Below the pieces are notes generated by a model. That model was not told where the DNA came from and did no database searches. It saw only the letters and a list, made by a program, of their open reading frames with translations. 64,000 nucleotides of DNA, from assembly GCF_003217155.1 (NCBI RefSeq), contig NZ_QJSU01000006.1, positions 186,001 to 250,000 on the forward strand. The letters are read 5' to 3'. Origin of the DNA: Psychrobacter fozii (lineage in GTDB: Bacteria; Pseudomonadota; Gammaproteobacteria; Pseudomonadales; Moraxellaceae). The translations under genes were made by a program, and so were the position numbers. Below, one piece after another: positions 47,101-56,305 of the stretch. How positions within the stretch are numbered: position 1 is the stretch's first letter; every line of letters starts with the position of its first letter.

Positions 47101-48978
47101 ATCGACATGTTCTAGCGTCAGCTCATACTCTTGCATCCAAATCGGCTGCTCTGGCAAGTCGAACTCATAGGTCTGTGCTGAAATAACCGACACACCAAAG
47201 TTTTCAAGAATTGGCAGGACTTTGGATAAAATGACAGGCTGCTCACGACCGTAGAGTTTTAGATGCAACTGGTTGCTTGCATCACCCGTTGATTGGTACA
47301 AGTGCCAAATCATTGGTTTATCGGCGGTTAGTTTGGCCAAACGCTTGGTATCTTCAACCGCAGTACGGCTATCAAAACGCTCTTGATAAGCAGCCGGAAT
47401 ATAGTTTAAGAAGCGACGGTTTAGGGCATTGGCTTCTTGTTCACCAACATTGTCGAGCAATACTTTTTGATAGCCATCACTCCATGACTGCATCAACTCG
47501 GATAACTTAGCCTCAAGTACAAACGTATCAACCTCATTTACTTGACCTGGTACAGTACGAACATGCACATGCACACGAGCATGTTCAGATTCATTGAACT
47601 CAGTTGTGAATCCTGAAGAGGTTCCACCATAAGCCTCTTTTAGCACGTCTTGTACTTTAATACGCAGCTCAGTGTTGAACTTGTCACGTGGGATATAAAC
47701 CAAGCAGGAAACAAAGCGCTGATAATGATCGACACGACTGAACAGACGCAAGCTCTTTTTGTCTTGTAATTGGCTGATACCTGAAACGATTGGATATAAC
47801 TCTTCAACGCTGGCTTGAAACAGATCATCACGCGGTAACGTATTAATCACATGCATCATTTTATGATGGGCATGACCATCACGTGGTAATTCTGCCATCG
47901 CCATGATTTGATTGGCTTTTTCACGTAATAATGGTATTTGCTGCACGGTAAGCTGATACGCTTGTGATGTCAGTAGACCGATGAATCGATATTCACCAAC
48001 CAATTTACCGTTATCGTCAAACTTATGAATACCCAAAAAGTCCATATATACAGGACGATGCACAGGTGATACACGGCTTGATTTAGAAAGCATCAATACG
48101 CGTGGTTCAGTCAGTAATTGCTTTAACACTTTAGGCAACTGGCTAAAGCTTTGTGACAATTTGTCTTCTTCACCACCGCGTAATAAACCGAGACCACTAT
48201 TGCCAATGGCAAATAAATCTAAATCCACAGAGTTAGTATCAACTTCAACAGATTGTCCACCCTCTAGGCGATATTCACGATAACCCAAGAATATAAAATG
48301 ATCGTCTAATACCCAATCGATAAACGCTTGTATTTCTTGATGGGAATAAAAGACTTCTGGTAACTGTTTTTGGGACAGCTCATCTTTGATATGCGTCAAC
48401 TGTTCTCGCATTTCAGCCCAATCACCGACGACCGTATCTAGCGTATCAATTTTTGATCGTAGCATCTGCTGTAATGCGTCCAAGCTTTTACTGTCTTGAT
48501 AAGCAATTTCGCAATGAATCAAAGACAAATGAGAGGTGGCGCTTTCATTGGCACTTTCAATATGCGTAATATCACCATTATCATCACGCTCAACATTGAT
48601 GATGATATTGTAAGTACGATGAATATCGATGCCTTCCGCTTCCAGGCTCATCAAAATTGTGTCAACTAAAAAGGGTCTGTCATAAGCCACAATTTGAATA
48701 ACGGTGTGCGAGCTGTGAAAATGCTGCTCTTCCGCTCTAGGGTTGAGCACAGTCAGTTGTGGTCTACTGCGATCATAAGCTTTGAGCAAAGTGAAATGAT
48801 GTAACGCCATGCCTGCCAAATCAGCATTACTGATGGCTTTTGCCGTTTCTTGGTGGAGCGGCTGGTAATAGCTATGAATAAAATGGTCAAACAACGACTT
48901 ATCTTTTTGTACATAACTGGTCGCAATATCGCTTATCTGACTGATTCGCTCTGTTGCGATACTAAGAGAGTTTGGCAT
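44131..48978 (-). CDS. Large NAD-specific glutamate dehydrogenase (1615 residues)
   Basis: Bac_GDH/GDH-180 class; the homolog is called gdhB in Pseudomonas. The N-terminal half carries ACT-like regulatory segments (VIQIVAYDRPFLVDTILMSLE; ESEHARVHVHVRTVPGQV). The catalytic core begins about residue 800 with LRGGKVARGGLRWSDRMED and MVKNAVIVPVGSKGGF, which holds the conserved lysine. GIGDMSGDVFGNGML and DLIWNGGIGTYVK follow in the NAD-binding half. Deaminates glutamate to 2-oxoglutarate with NAD+, chiefly catabolic. The C-terminal 350 residues are helical and probably mediate oligomerisation. Length is normal for the class. The promoter must lie in the 468-bp spacer to purD. Confidence 0.95.
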   Translation of the reverse strand: MPNSLSIATERISQISDIATSYVQKDKSLFDHFIHSYYQPLHQETAKAISNADLAGMALHHFTLLKAYDRSRPQLTVLNPRAEEQHFHSSHTVIQIVAYDRPFLVDTILMSLEAEGIDIHRTYNIIINVERDDNGDITHIESANESATSHLSLIHCEIAYQDSKSLDALQQMLRSKIDTLDTVVGDWAEMREQLTHIKDELSQKQLPEVFYSHQEIQAFIDWVLDDHFIFLGYREYRLEGGQSVEVDTNSVDLDLFAIGNSGLGLLRGGEEDKLSQSFSQLPKVLKQLLTEPRVLMLSKSSRVSPVHRPVYMDFLGIHKFDDNGKLVGEYRFIGLLTSQAYQLTVQQIPLLREKANQIMAMAELPRDGHAHHKMMHVINTLPRDDLFQASVEELYPIVSGISQLQDKKSLRLFSRVDHYQRFVSCLVYIPRDKFNTELRIKVQDVLKEAYGGTSSGFTTEFNESEHARVHVHVRTVPGQVNEVDTFVLEAKLSELMQSWSDGYQKVLLDNVGEQEANALNRRFLNYIPAAYQERFDSRTAVEDTKRLAKLTADKPMIWHLYQSTGDASNQLHLKLYGREQPVILSKVLPILENFGVSVISAQTYEFDLPEQPIWMQEYELTLEHVDTVNMQVVRGQFEDSLKQIWAGKVESDSFNELVLTTNLDTYGVVLLRALSRYMMQARAPFSSNYIQQTVVKNSDISVALVSLFDARMNPKYNEDERAQQTAQVQEKVIAALADVDSLDEDRILRWYLDLINAMVRTNFYQTDTDGQRKDRLSFKFLAADIPNLPKPKPMFEIFVYSPRVEAVHLRGGKVARGGLRWSDRMEDFRTEVLGLVKAQMVKNAVIVPVGSKGGFIVKTKTMADGREAFQAEGIACYQTFLRGMLDVTDNIVDGVIVPPANTVRHDEDDPYLVVAADKGTATFSDIANALAAEYNFWLDDAFASGGSVGYDHKAMGITARGGWESVKRHFRMRGMDIQNRDDFTVVGIGDMSGDVFGNGMLLSTHTKLVAAFNHLHIFIDPNPDTAASYAERARLFELPRSSWADYETSLISQGGGIFSRQDKKIAISAEMKEIFDIHEDSLAPNDLISALLKSPVDLIWNGGIGTYVKSANETHADVGDRANDALRIDGNELRCAVIGEGGNLGFTQQGRIEYAQTGGRIYTDAIDNSGGVNCSDHEVNIKILLGKVVEQGDMTLKQRNELLESMTDNVAELVLRQNYLQPQAIELSHIRASANLSDHQRFIQMLEGEGRLDRAIEYLPSDEEIAKRQKANAGLTNPELAVVMAYGKMWVYDNLLSSDLPDDPYFINELRKYFPDELASRFFDEMTEHRLHREIISTYLTNSVVNRLGIEALFRLFEETDQSLATIVRGYAISRDVFDVSKAWKTLESLDNQVDAKLLLNLELRLRDALESGVVWFINAFGQDLQVADMISRFSDSVEKLTKPGGFIEQQFAAYLQEDTTSLMQEDLSNSDAALFAMLPYHVDALDAALLAELYERPVDEIATLYFEAYHVLQLDWMMDNIATLPQQDYWDRRARHALMNELSRSLRLLMDAILSKPDAKQAFGEWRSRHLDHLESVTSEMSKLDQLHANDADSQISLSTLSVLMSELSGLVTK

Positions 48979-49446
48979 GTTCTTTATCCTTTTTTATAGA
49001 TCTGGTCTATCTATTATTTATTTGAGTTTATTAATGAGTAACATCACTGGCAGCGCATGAATATATTGAATACTATTGATGCCGCGAGGCAGTATAGCCA
49101 TTTATACAAATTATTCTAATTTTTTCTTACTTTTTTGAGTTTTTCTCCTATATTTACTACTATATTTCGATGACATGCAGCAATCAGGATATAACGCCAT
49201 TAATCTAGTGAAGTGTAACGCAACTAGGGCGCTAGCTGAAGTGTGCAACATCATTTCATGAATCAGCAACATGTCGATAACATTTGCTAATGAGATAAAA
49301 GTATACTTTTGCTTGTCTTTGTTATTGATTGGCTGCTGGCAAGTGATACTCATGGTAATCAGTACGACTTTTTTGTTAGAATATGCCGGTATATTTGAGA
49401 GTGTGTGACTAACTCATTATTAATTTTAATGCTAAGGGCGAGACGT
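48979..49446. other. Divergent spacer between the glutamate dehydrogenase gene and purD
   Basis: 468 bp, AT-rich. A minus-strand frame at 49111-49353 has no recognisable domain or ribosome site and is treated as spurious. No strong hairpin, riboswitch core or repeat was found. Confidence 0.45.
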
Positions 49447-50781
49447 ATGATGAATATTTTGGTAATCGGTTCAGGTGGTCGCGAACACGCGCTGGCATGG
49501 CAGTGTGCAAAAGACGATAAAGTCAATAATATCTACATCGCTCCTGGTAATGCTGGTACTGCACTCGAACCTAAATGCCAAAACGTAATCTTAGAATCTA
49601 CTGATGATAACGCTAGCGAACATAGCGCAGTAATAGCGTTTTGCCAAAATAATGATATCGACATGGTCATCGTTGGACCAGAAGCACCTTTGGTGACTGG
49701 TATCGTTGATGCATGTCGTGATGCTGGCATCAAAGCATGGGGGCCGACAGCATATTGTGCACAATTAGAAGGCTCAAAGACCTTTGCTAAAGAATTTATG
49801 GCGCAAAACAATATCCCAACGGCTGCTTATCAAGGCTTCACAGATGCGACAGCAGCCAAATCTTATATCGATGAGCAAGGTGCCCCAATCGTTATCAAAG
49901 CTGATGGTTTAGCTGCTGGTAAAGGTGTCATCGTTGCTGAAACGATCGAACAAGCACATGATGCCATCGACGACATGCTAGCAGACAATAAATTTGGTGA
50001 TGCAGGTAGCCGTGTGGTTATCGAGCAGTTTTTACAGGGCGAAGAAGCCAGCTTTATTTGCATGGTTGATGGCGATAACATCTTACCGATGGCAACCAGT
50101 CAAGATCATAAGCGTGCTTTTGAAGGTGACACAGGGCCAAACACAGGTGGTATGGGCGCATACTCTCCTGCACCAGTTGTTACTCAGGATGTACATGACA
50201 AAGTAATGAGTCAAGTCATTCAGCCAGTGGTTGATGCCATGAAAGATGCTGGTCATCCTTATACCGGCTTCTTGTATGCTGGTCTTATGATTGATGAAGC
50301 AGGCGATCCTTATGTGATCGAATTCAACTGCCGCTTCGGCGATCCAGAGACACAGCCTATCCTCATGCGTTTGCAGTCATCAATGGTAGACTTGGTCGCA
50401 CAAGGATTGGCCGGTCAATTGCCTAGTGATGCTAAATGGGATGCCCGCCCTGCTCTCGGTATCGTTGTTGCGTCTAAAGGCTATCCAGAAACATCTTCAA
50501 AAGGTGACGTTATCGCTGGCTTGCCAAAGTTAGATAGCAATAATGACAATGCCGTTAAGGTATTCCATGCGGGTACGGCTTTTTCTAACCCTGACGAAGC
50601 CAGCACTGAGAATGAAGTGGTGACCAATGGTGGCCGTGTGTTATGCGTGACTGCGCTAGCAGACAATATCGCTGATGCTCAACAAGCTGCATTGGCCGTA
50701 ACAGGTGCGATTAGTTTTGATGGTGCACAGTATCGTCGTGATATTGGTCATCATGCCATTGCTCGCGAAAATGCTCAGTAA
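49447..50781 (+). CDS. purD: Phosphoribosylamine-glycine ligase (GAR synthetase)
   Basis: 444 residues from ATG 49447, chosen because the conserved beta strand MNILVIGSGGREHALAW starts there and AAGGGCGAG lies upstream; the frame continues to 49405. ATP-grasp features: IKADGLAAGKGVIVA, IEQFLQGEEASFICMVDG, TGGMGAYSP and the metal-binding IEFNCRFGDPETQPIL. Catalyses the second step of purine synthesis. Not clustered with other pur genes. A terminator at 50843-50872 follows the stop. Confidence 0.96.
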   Translation: MMNILVIGSGGREHALAWQCAKDDKVNNIYIAPGNAGTALEPKCQNVILESTDDNASEHSAVIAFCQNNDIDMVIVGPEAPLVTGIVDACRDAGIKAWGPTAYCAQLEGSKTFAKEFMAQNNIPTAAYQGFTDATAAKSYIDEQGAPIVIKADGLAAGKGVIVAETIEQAHDAIDDMLADNKFGDAGSRVVIEQFLQGEEASFICMVDGDNILPMATSQDHKRAFEGDTGPNTGGMGAYSPAPVVTQDVHDKVMSQVIQPVVDAMKDAGHPYTGFLYAGLMIDEAGDPYVIEFNCRFGDPETQPILMRLQSSMVDLVAQGLAGQLPSDAKWDARPALGIVVASKGYPETSSKGDVIAGLPKLDSNNDNAVKVFHAGTAFSNPDEASTENEVVTNGGRVLCVTALADNIADAQQAALAVTGAISFDGAQYRRDIGHHAIARENAQ

Positions 50782-50842
50782 ATTCATTACCGTAAAATCA
50801 GTTAGCCATTTAACTGAGTAAGATCCTTCTATTCTATTATTC

Positions 50843-50872
50843 GACCTAGCAACACGCTAGGTCTTATTTTTT
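50843..50872 (+). terminator. Terminator of purD
   Basis: GACCTAGC and GCTAGGTC form a stem with a 5-nt loop, then TTATTTTTT. The remaining 246 bp to the ABC1 gene hold nothing I can support beyond a presumed promoter. Confidence 0.9.
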
Positions 50873-51118
50873 GATACAGTTTCATTTTCTGAACAGCAGT
50901 AGTTATTGGTATATTCCTACAAAGTGACACCCAATAATTTAGCAAAAATTAAATGTTAACATAAGTATCAAAGAGGCTATTCAACCTTAGTATTATCAAC
51001 AGACTCATCAACCAGATATGCTTTATATGATACAATTTTACCCCTATGCATCGTATCTCCCTTGTATTGTAGGTTCCTAACCCACAAATCAATACCAACC
51101 GGATGAATGATTATATTT

Positions 51119-52513
51119 ATGGCAAATGATACGTCTAAACCTTCTAGCAATAAGCAATCAATCGATAACTTAAAAACCTCAGGGTTTGAGCGTCGAATGT
51201 CGATTGCCAAAACTTCCTTAAACATTGGTCGTCGTTGGGCAGGTAATAGCGTGTCTGGCATGTTTTTGAATAAAGAGACGCGTACAGCGCGTAACCAAGC
51301 TTTTATGGAAGAACAAGCAAATTACCTTGCATCAGAGCTCGGTAAGCTAAAAGGTTCTGTCGTAAAAATTGGCCAAATGCTGGCGATTTATGGTGAGCAC
51401 ATTTTGCCACCTGAAATCACGCGCGCGCTCCAAACCCTAAACGATGATACGGCCACGTTGTCATGGCCAACGATAGAGCTTACATTACGTCAGTTGTTGG
51501 GTAAAAAGTTAGATGAACTAGAAGTTGACACTGTCCCTATTGGCACTGCCTCACTTGCCCAAGTACACCGAGCAACAGTCATCGAGACTGGCGAGCAAGT
51601 AGTACTAAAAATCCAATATCCAGGTGTGGCCGATGCTATCAACTCCGACCTTTCTCTATTCAAGCAATTATTGAAAGTCAGCAACATCGTTCCACAAACT
51701 CGCTCACTCGATGCGTGGTTCGAAGAGATACGTGACCTACTCCATCATGAAGTCGATTATGAAGCAGAAGCATCAACCACAGAACGTTTTTATGAGCGCC
51801 TAAGCAACGATCCGCGTTATGTCGTTCCTAAGATTAACCGCAGTTATTCAAAAAAGCGTTTATTGTGCATGTCTTATGAGCCAGGTATCACAGTTGTATC
51901 TGATGCCCTACAATTACTCCCTCATGAGCGCCGTAATGCCATTGGTCAAGCTGCTATCGAAATCATGATGCAAGAGATTTTTGTTTGGGGTGAAATGCAG
52001 ACAGATCCAAACTTTGGTAACTATCTAGTTCGAGTCAGTGATGATAAAGATGGTATCGATAAATTAGTCTTACTAGATTTTGGTGCGATTCGCCAGTTTG
52101 ATAATAACTTGTTAACCATTGCCCACGGCTTGTTAAAAGCTGGCTATCGTCATAATCATCAAGCGATGAAGCTAGCAATGACTGGTTATGATTTCTTTGA
52201 TAGCATGAGTGGCAAAGTACGTTCCGATATCGCCTCGCTATTTCTGTTGGCGACAGAGCCATTCAGTGATCCAGCGATGAATCCTGATATTCCGTCCGAC
52301 TGTCTAGATGAAGGCAACCGCTATATTTGGGCGAATAGTAAGCTGCACTCGCGCCTTTCTACAGAAGCAACGCGAGCAATGCAGTCTTTCGAATTTAATC
52401 TACCACCGAAAGAATTTATGTTTATCAGCCGTAAATTCATCGGAGCTTATACTTTTTTGACAGTTTTGGATGCTTATACCGATTCTAATAAGCTCGTTAA
52501 ACCCTATTTATAG
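51119..52513 (+). CDS. ABC1/UbiB-family atypical kinase
   Basis: 464 residues from ATG 51119; the frame also has ATG at 51107, and neither has a strong ribosome site. ABC1 signatures are present: the KxGQ motif VVKIGQMLAIYGEHILPPE, the Ala-rich nucleotide loop GTASLAQVHRA, the lysine strand VVLKIQYPGV, the metal/catalytic segment QTDPNFGNYLV and LLDFGAIRQ. These proteins bind ATP and support ubiquinone synthesis or lipid transport. Ubi neighbours are absent and the C-terminus lacks UbiB's two membrane spans, so it is a soluble paralog similar to proteins annotated AarF, and the substrate is unknown. Confidence 0.88.
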   Translation: MANDTSKPSSNKQSIDNLKTSGFERRMSIAKTSLNIGRRWAGNSVSGMFLNKETRTARNQAFMEEQANYLASELGKLKGSVVKIGQMLAIYGEHILPPEITRALQTLNDDTATLSWPTIELTLRQLLGKKLDELEVDTVPIGTASLAQVHRATVIETGEQVVLKIQYPGVADAINSDLSLFKQLLKVSNIVPQTRSLDAWFEEIRDLLHHEVDYEAEASTTERFYERLSNDPRYVVPKINRSYSKKRLLCMSYEPGITVVSDALQLLPHERRNAIGQAAIEIMMQEIFVWGEMQTDPNFGNYLVRVSDDKDGIDKLVLLDFGAIRQFDNNLLTIAHGLLKAGYRHNHQAMKLAMTGYDFFDSMSGKVRSDIASLFLLATEPFSDPAMNPDIPSDCLDEGNRYIWANSKLHSRLSTEATRAMQSFEFNLPPKEFMFISRKFIGAYTFLTVLDAYTDSNKLVKPYL

Positions 52514-52652
52514 TATCGAATAATTACCCATTTTTTGGCCGTCTTTTAGTGACGGCTCTATTTTTGATTGATTTTATTTGCTTAGGCTATTTTATATTTG
52601 TTAGTTCTGACTATTCCAGTCCCTCTTCATATTCATATTATTTTTACTTAGG

Positions 52653-53330
52653 CTATTTATCTTCGCTTATATGGCCTACTTGCCATTCATCAAACCTTGT
52701 TTTATACCCTTCTGGCTTACGCATGTTCAGCTCCCAACATGTTTCTCCACGCGCTAGATACTTCACTTCAAAATGTGTACGCTGGCTGTCAGTCGCTACT
52801 GTATATCGAGTGTTTGGTAAGCACCATACCTTGGTTGCCTGCCGCTCTGCATTATCCATATACGCTTCTATATTGGTTACAAGTATTACTTCGCCGTTTA
52901 CCTGCAAGCGTGATAATAAAAACTCAAAAAATGGCATATTTAACCACTGTTGATTGGGATTATGCTGTTCAGGATTGGGATAAAGAATAAATATTTTTGC
53001 CAAACTGTTCGGCTTGATAGCGTGCACCGTCCATGCAATGGCATCAGCATGAATCGCATCTAGGTTCGGTGAAGCTTGTATTGCTGCCAGTTTGGCAAAT
53101 GCTTCGAATTTGTTGCGTGTACGCTCAATTGCTATTAAATGCTTATCAGCATTTCGTACTGCAAAACCAAGCGCATGCTTGCCCTTCCCTGCACCAATCT
53201 CTAATAATAAGGGCAGATTATTTTTGTTTTCACCAATGATGCTTGGCAAGATAAAGTCACGCGGTGCTGAGAGTCTCTGTGGTTGAAATGCACGCTCTTG
53301 CTGATGCGTAAGCTCGATATTGTCAGTCAT
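52653..53330 (-). CDS. TrmB-like SAM-dependent methyltransferase (divergent)
   Basis: 225 residues. The class I SAM motif LLEIGAGKGKHALGFA is followed by the acidic ribose-binding segment LIAIERTRNKF, the motif IV-like IFILYPNPEQHNPNQQW and the C-terminal THFEVKYLARGETCWEL. This layout matches the tRNA guanine-46 N7 methyltransferase TrmB, but the highly conserved PDPWxKxRHxKRR segment is altered to PNPEQHNPNQQW. It may be a diverged TrmB or a paralog with another substrate. It is convergent with the ABC1 gene; the 140-bp spacer between the stops has no strong terminator. Confidence 0.75.
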   Translation of the reverse strand: MTDNIELTHQQERAFQPQRLSAPRDFILPSIIGENKNNLPLLLEIGAGKGKHALGFAVRNADKHLIAIERTRNKFEAFAKLAAIQASPNLDAIHADAIAWTVHAIKPNSLAKIFILYPNPEQHNPNQQWLNMPFFEFLLSRLQVNGEVILVTNIEAYMDNAERQATKVWCLPNTRYTVATDSQRTHFEVKYLARGETCWELNMRKPEGYKTRFDEWQVGHISEDK

Positions 53331-53521
53331 TTACTATCCTTAAAGTATTTGTCTTTTGCCATTATTCGGCTGCATGCTATTATATAGTCAATCCACTGCA
53401 ATAGTAATATGACGACAGCTAGCAATGCTAAAACTGTCTATTAATCATCATGTAGGCGAACCTACTAACTGTCATTCACTATTAATAATTCAAATAAATC
53501 GAGGATGCTTTCACTCTTATT

Positions 53522-53713
53522 ATGACTGACCCTACCCCCAACACACCACCCAAGACCTATCCGTGCCCACGCTGCGGCACCCAAACAGCATGGCAGGATA
53601 ATAAATATAAGCCGTTTTGTAGTAGTCAATGCAAACTTATTGACTTAGGTTCATGGGCAAATGAAGACTACACTTTGCCTGCGGAAACCACGCCATTCTC
53701 TGACGAGCTATAA
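53522..53713 (+). CDS. yacG: DNA gyrase inhibitor YacG
   Basis: 63 residues. The YacG zinc site is complete: C-x2-C ([12 protein letters not shown]) and C-x3-C ([19 protein letters not shown]). The family binds GyrB and inhibits gyrase. The N-terminus is Pro/Thr-rich. It is 48 bp upstream of argD and on the same strand, probably co-transcribed. Confidence 0.93.
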   Translation: MTDPTPNTPPKTYPCPRCGTQTAWQDNKYKPFCSSQCKLIDLGSWANEDYTLPAETTPFSDEL

Positions 53714-53760
53714 CCAATCACTTTTCTTTTTACTCACTGTTCCTCTTAAGGATGTTTTAT

Positions 53761-54942
53761 ATGTCTGCTACTTATCTGATGCCCACTTATAACCGCCAGC
53801 CAATCAACTTTACGCGTGGTTCGGGCAGTTGGTTATATACCAAAGATGATACTCCTTATTTAGACGCACTGACTGGCATTGCTGTCTGCGGATTGGGCCA
53901 TTGCCATCCACAGGTGACCGACGCCATTCAACAGCAAGCAGCGACCCTAGTGCATACCAGTAATCTATTCGGTATTGACTGGCAAGAGCGTGCAGGAGAG
54001 ATTCTGTGCACGGCAGCTCAAATGGATAGCGTATTTTTTGCTAATAGTGGCGCTGAAGCAAACGAGGCGGCATTAAAACTGGCAAGACTATACGCACATA
54101 AACAAGGCTTTAAACGTCCAAAAGTTATCGTAATGGAACAATCATTTCACGGTCGTACCTTACTGTCACTGTCTGCTACTGCCAATCCAAAGGCGCGTGA
54201 AGGCTTTTATACATTGGATGATGACTTTATTCGTGTTCCATTTGGTGATATCTCAGCCATTAAGCAAGCGGCACAAGACCATGATGACATTTGCGCTATC
54301 TTTGTAGAGCCTATTCAAGGTGAAGGTGGTTTGAACACCGCTGCCAACGGGTTTACGTATCTTGAAGAGATACAAGCAGAGTGTGAAGCTAACAACTGGC
54401 TATTTATGTTAGATGAAGTACAGACAGGTAACGGCCGTACTGGTAAGTATTTCGCTTATCAACACAGCAATGCGCGTCCTGATGTATTGACAACAGCTAA
54501 AGGATTAGGCAATGGTTTCCCAGTGGGAGCCTGTATGGTACGTGGACGTGCTAATGGTTTATTTGGTGCAGGTAGCCACGGCTCAACGTATGGTGGCACG
54601 CCATTAGCAAGCCGCGTGGTGCATACTGTCTATGATGTACTCGGCAACAGTGACATAATGGAAAATGCAGTTACTGAAGGGCTATTCATTCGAGAGACAT
54701 TAGTCGATGCACTGGGACAACACGGCGTGAGCAGTCGCGGTGCAGGGATGATGATTGGTATCGCCTTGCCTGAAGACATGGATTGTAGTCAGCTCGTAGA
54801 TCGTGCACGTGATGAGCAAAAGCTAATCATCAACGTCACTGGTGGCCATGTGATACGTTTGCTACCGCCGCTGAATATGAGCCGAGATGAGAGCACACAA
54901 GTGGTTGAACGCTTGGTTGATTTATTACAACCGTCTTTTTAG
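53761..54942 (+). CDS. argD: Acetylornithine/succinyldiaminopimelate aminotransferase
   Basis: 393 residues from ATG 53761, with TAAGGA 8 nt upstream; ATG 53752 would overlap the ribosome site. A class III PLP aminotransferase: GSGSWLYTKDDTPYLDALTGIAVCGLGH, FFANSGAEANEAALKLARLY, FVEPIQGEGG, LDEVQTGNGRTGKYFAY and the PLP lysine in TTAKGLGNGFPVGA. Converts N-acetylglutamate semialdehyde to N-acetylornithine in arginine synthesis. It resembles ArgD more than GabT or RocD, but specificity is by similarity. Confidence 0.92.
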   Translation: MSATYLMPTYNRQPINFTRGSGSWLYTKDDTPYLDALTGIAVCGLGHCHPQVTDAIQQQAATLVHTSNLFGIDWQERAGEILCTAAQMDSVFFANSGAEANEAALKLARLYAHKQGFKRPKVIVMEQSFHGRTLLSLSATANPKAREGFYTLDDDFIRVPFGDISAIKQAAQDHDDICAIFVEPIQGEGGLNTAANGFTYLEEIQAECEANNWLFMLDEVQTGNGRTGKYFAYQHSNARPDVLTTAKGLGNGFPVGACMVRGRANGLFGAGSHGSTYGGTPLASRVVHTVYDVLGNSDIMENAVTEGLFIRETLVDALGQHGVSSRGAGMMIGIALPEDMDCSQLVDRARDEQKLIINVTGGHVIRLLPPLNMSRDESTQVVERLVDLLQPSF

Positions 54943-55080
54943 AGTGTGACTGATAAATACCATAGTTAATTCACAACAGTCTAGATATGTGTAAATCAAA
55001 TTAGCGAAAGCACTATAGATGGCAGACTAAACGATAGCATTTTTAAGACTCTATCCAGTTGACATAGAACTAAGTACCAT

Positions 55081-55118
55081 AAAAAAGCCTATAGATATAA
55101 ACTATCTATAGGCTTTTT
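55081..55118. terminator. Bidirectional terminator between argD and the LysR gene
   Basis: AAAAAAGCCTATAGAT and ATCTATAGGCTTTTT form a long stem with a 7-nt loop and A/T tails on both strands, between convergent genes. Confidence 0.92.
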
Positions 55119-55171
55119 GCTGACTGCTAATCACTGAACTTCTAGCATGTCATTAAGTTACCACTTAAGAC

Positions 55172-56071
55172 TTAATTGGCATGAAAGTACTTTTTCAAAA
55201 CTTCTAAACAGCGAGTTATTTTAGCGGGTTGCTGTTCACCATTTAAGGTAACTGCATATAGCACAAAACTTGGTAACTGATAACCAGTTAAAACTTCAAC
55301 CAACTCACCACTCTCAAGCTCTTTCTTGATATCCATTTCCAACATTCTAACCAAACCATGGCCTTCTTTGGCCAAAGTGGTTGCCATAAAGACATTGTTG
55401 GTATAAATGCGTGAGTTCATTTTTGTACGGGTTTTTTTGCCCGTTTCGGTTTGAACCAAATCAATTTGATTGGCATCTTTCATGATTTCAATACAAATCA
55501 GCTGATGATCGGCCAGATCTTTAGGTGTCTGTAACTTGGTATGTTGACGTAGATATTGCGGTGAAGCAACCAGCATTTGGCGCACGTCTGTCAAAGGATG
55601 ACTGCTCAGACTAGAATCATTCATCGATGGGCTCATCCGTATCGCTATATCGATACGCGCGTCAATCATATCGACATAATGATTGTCTGCTAAATAGGTA
55701 ATGCTAAGGTCATCATGCGCTGCCATCCACGTGGATAGTGCTGGCAAAATATGGTTCACACCTAGTTCTGGCGTTGTAGCCACGCGCAAGCTACCTGCTA
55801 ACTCATCACGCAGTTGATTGACCTTGATTCGACCTTGTTCAGCCGCACTCACCACATCTTTTGCGGCCTCGTAAAAACTCTCACCCGCTTCTGTTAAGCT
55901 CAGCTTACGGGTTGAGCGATGTAATAGCACCACACCCAAATCATTTTCTAATGATCTGATTTGCTGACTCACTGCACTGGTGGTAATACCTAGCTCACGA
56001 GCTGAGCCACTAAAAGAACCATGTCCGACCACACTGGCAAACACAGCCATACCGCGTAAATTATCCAACAT
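55172..56071 (-). CDS. LysR-family transcriptional regulator
   Basis: 299 residues from ATG 56071, supported by AGGTGA 6 nt upstream; the frame extends 8 codons further. The N-terminal wHTH is MLDNLRGMAVFASVVGHGSFSGSARELGITTSAVSQQIRSLE, shown here in parts: FSGSARELGITTSAVSQQ is the helix-turn-helix. A substrate-binding domain follows from about residue 90. It belongs to the CrgA/AaeR-like group often regulating aromatic-acid or efflux genes. No divergent target gene is adjacent, so the regulon is unknown. Confidence 0.9.
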   Translation of the reverse strand: MLDNLRGMAVFASVVGHGSFSGSARELGITTSAVSQQIRSLENDLGVVLLHRSTRKLSLTEAGESFYEAAKDVVSAAEQGRIKVNQLRDELAGSLRVATTPELGVNHILPALSTWMAAHDDLSITYLADNHYVDMIDARIDIAIRMSPSMNDSSLSSHPLTDVRQMLVASPQYLRQHTKLQTPKDLADHQLICIEIMKDANQIDLVQTETGKKTRTKMNSRIYTNNVFMATTLAKEGHGLVRMLEMDIKKELESGELVEVLTGYQLPSFVLYAVTLNGEQQPAKITRCLEVLKKYFHAN

Positions 56072-56197
56072 ACTTTCACCTAAGCTACATTTCAATTTTT
56101 AATATAACTTAACCACTATAACGAATTTTTAATTTCCTTATAGTAATTAATCATACTTCTATTATTCGGATTTATCCATTTTATAAGCAATAAAAGT

Positions 56198-56239
56198 AAA
56201 AACATCAAGACGATAGTACAATATCACCTTGATGTTTTG
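56198..56239 (-). terminator. Terminator of dnaX
   Basis: AAAACATCAAG and CTTGATGTTTT form an 11-bp stem with an 18-nt loop, followed on the minus strand by TTTTTACTTTT, about 70 bp after the dnaX stop. Confidence 0.75.
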
Positions 56240-56305
56240 TGTAGTAATTGCGTCTGACAACTATATAGAACTTTAAATAATTTTAACAATATTTTTTCTG
56301 ACTGC

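Noticed and set aside
49111-49353. 80-residue minus-strand frame upstream of purD
   Set aside because: No recognisable domain, no good ribosome site, AT-rich divergent promoter region.
50977-51261. 94-residue minus-strand frame
   Set aside because: Overlaps the 5' part of the ABC1 kinase gene and its promoter; no supporting motif.
52549-52953. 134-residue plus-strand frame
   Set aside because: Mostly antisense to the TrmB-like methyltransferase; its hydrophobic first part comes from an AT-rich spacer.
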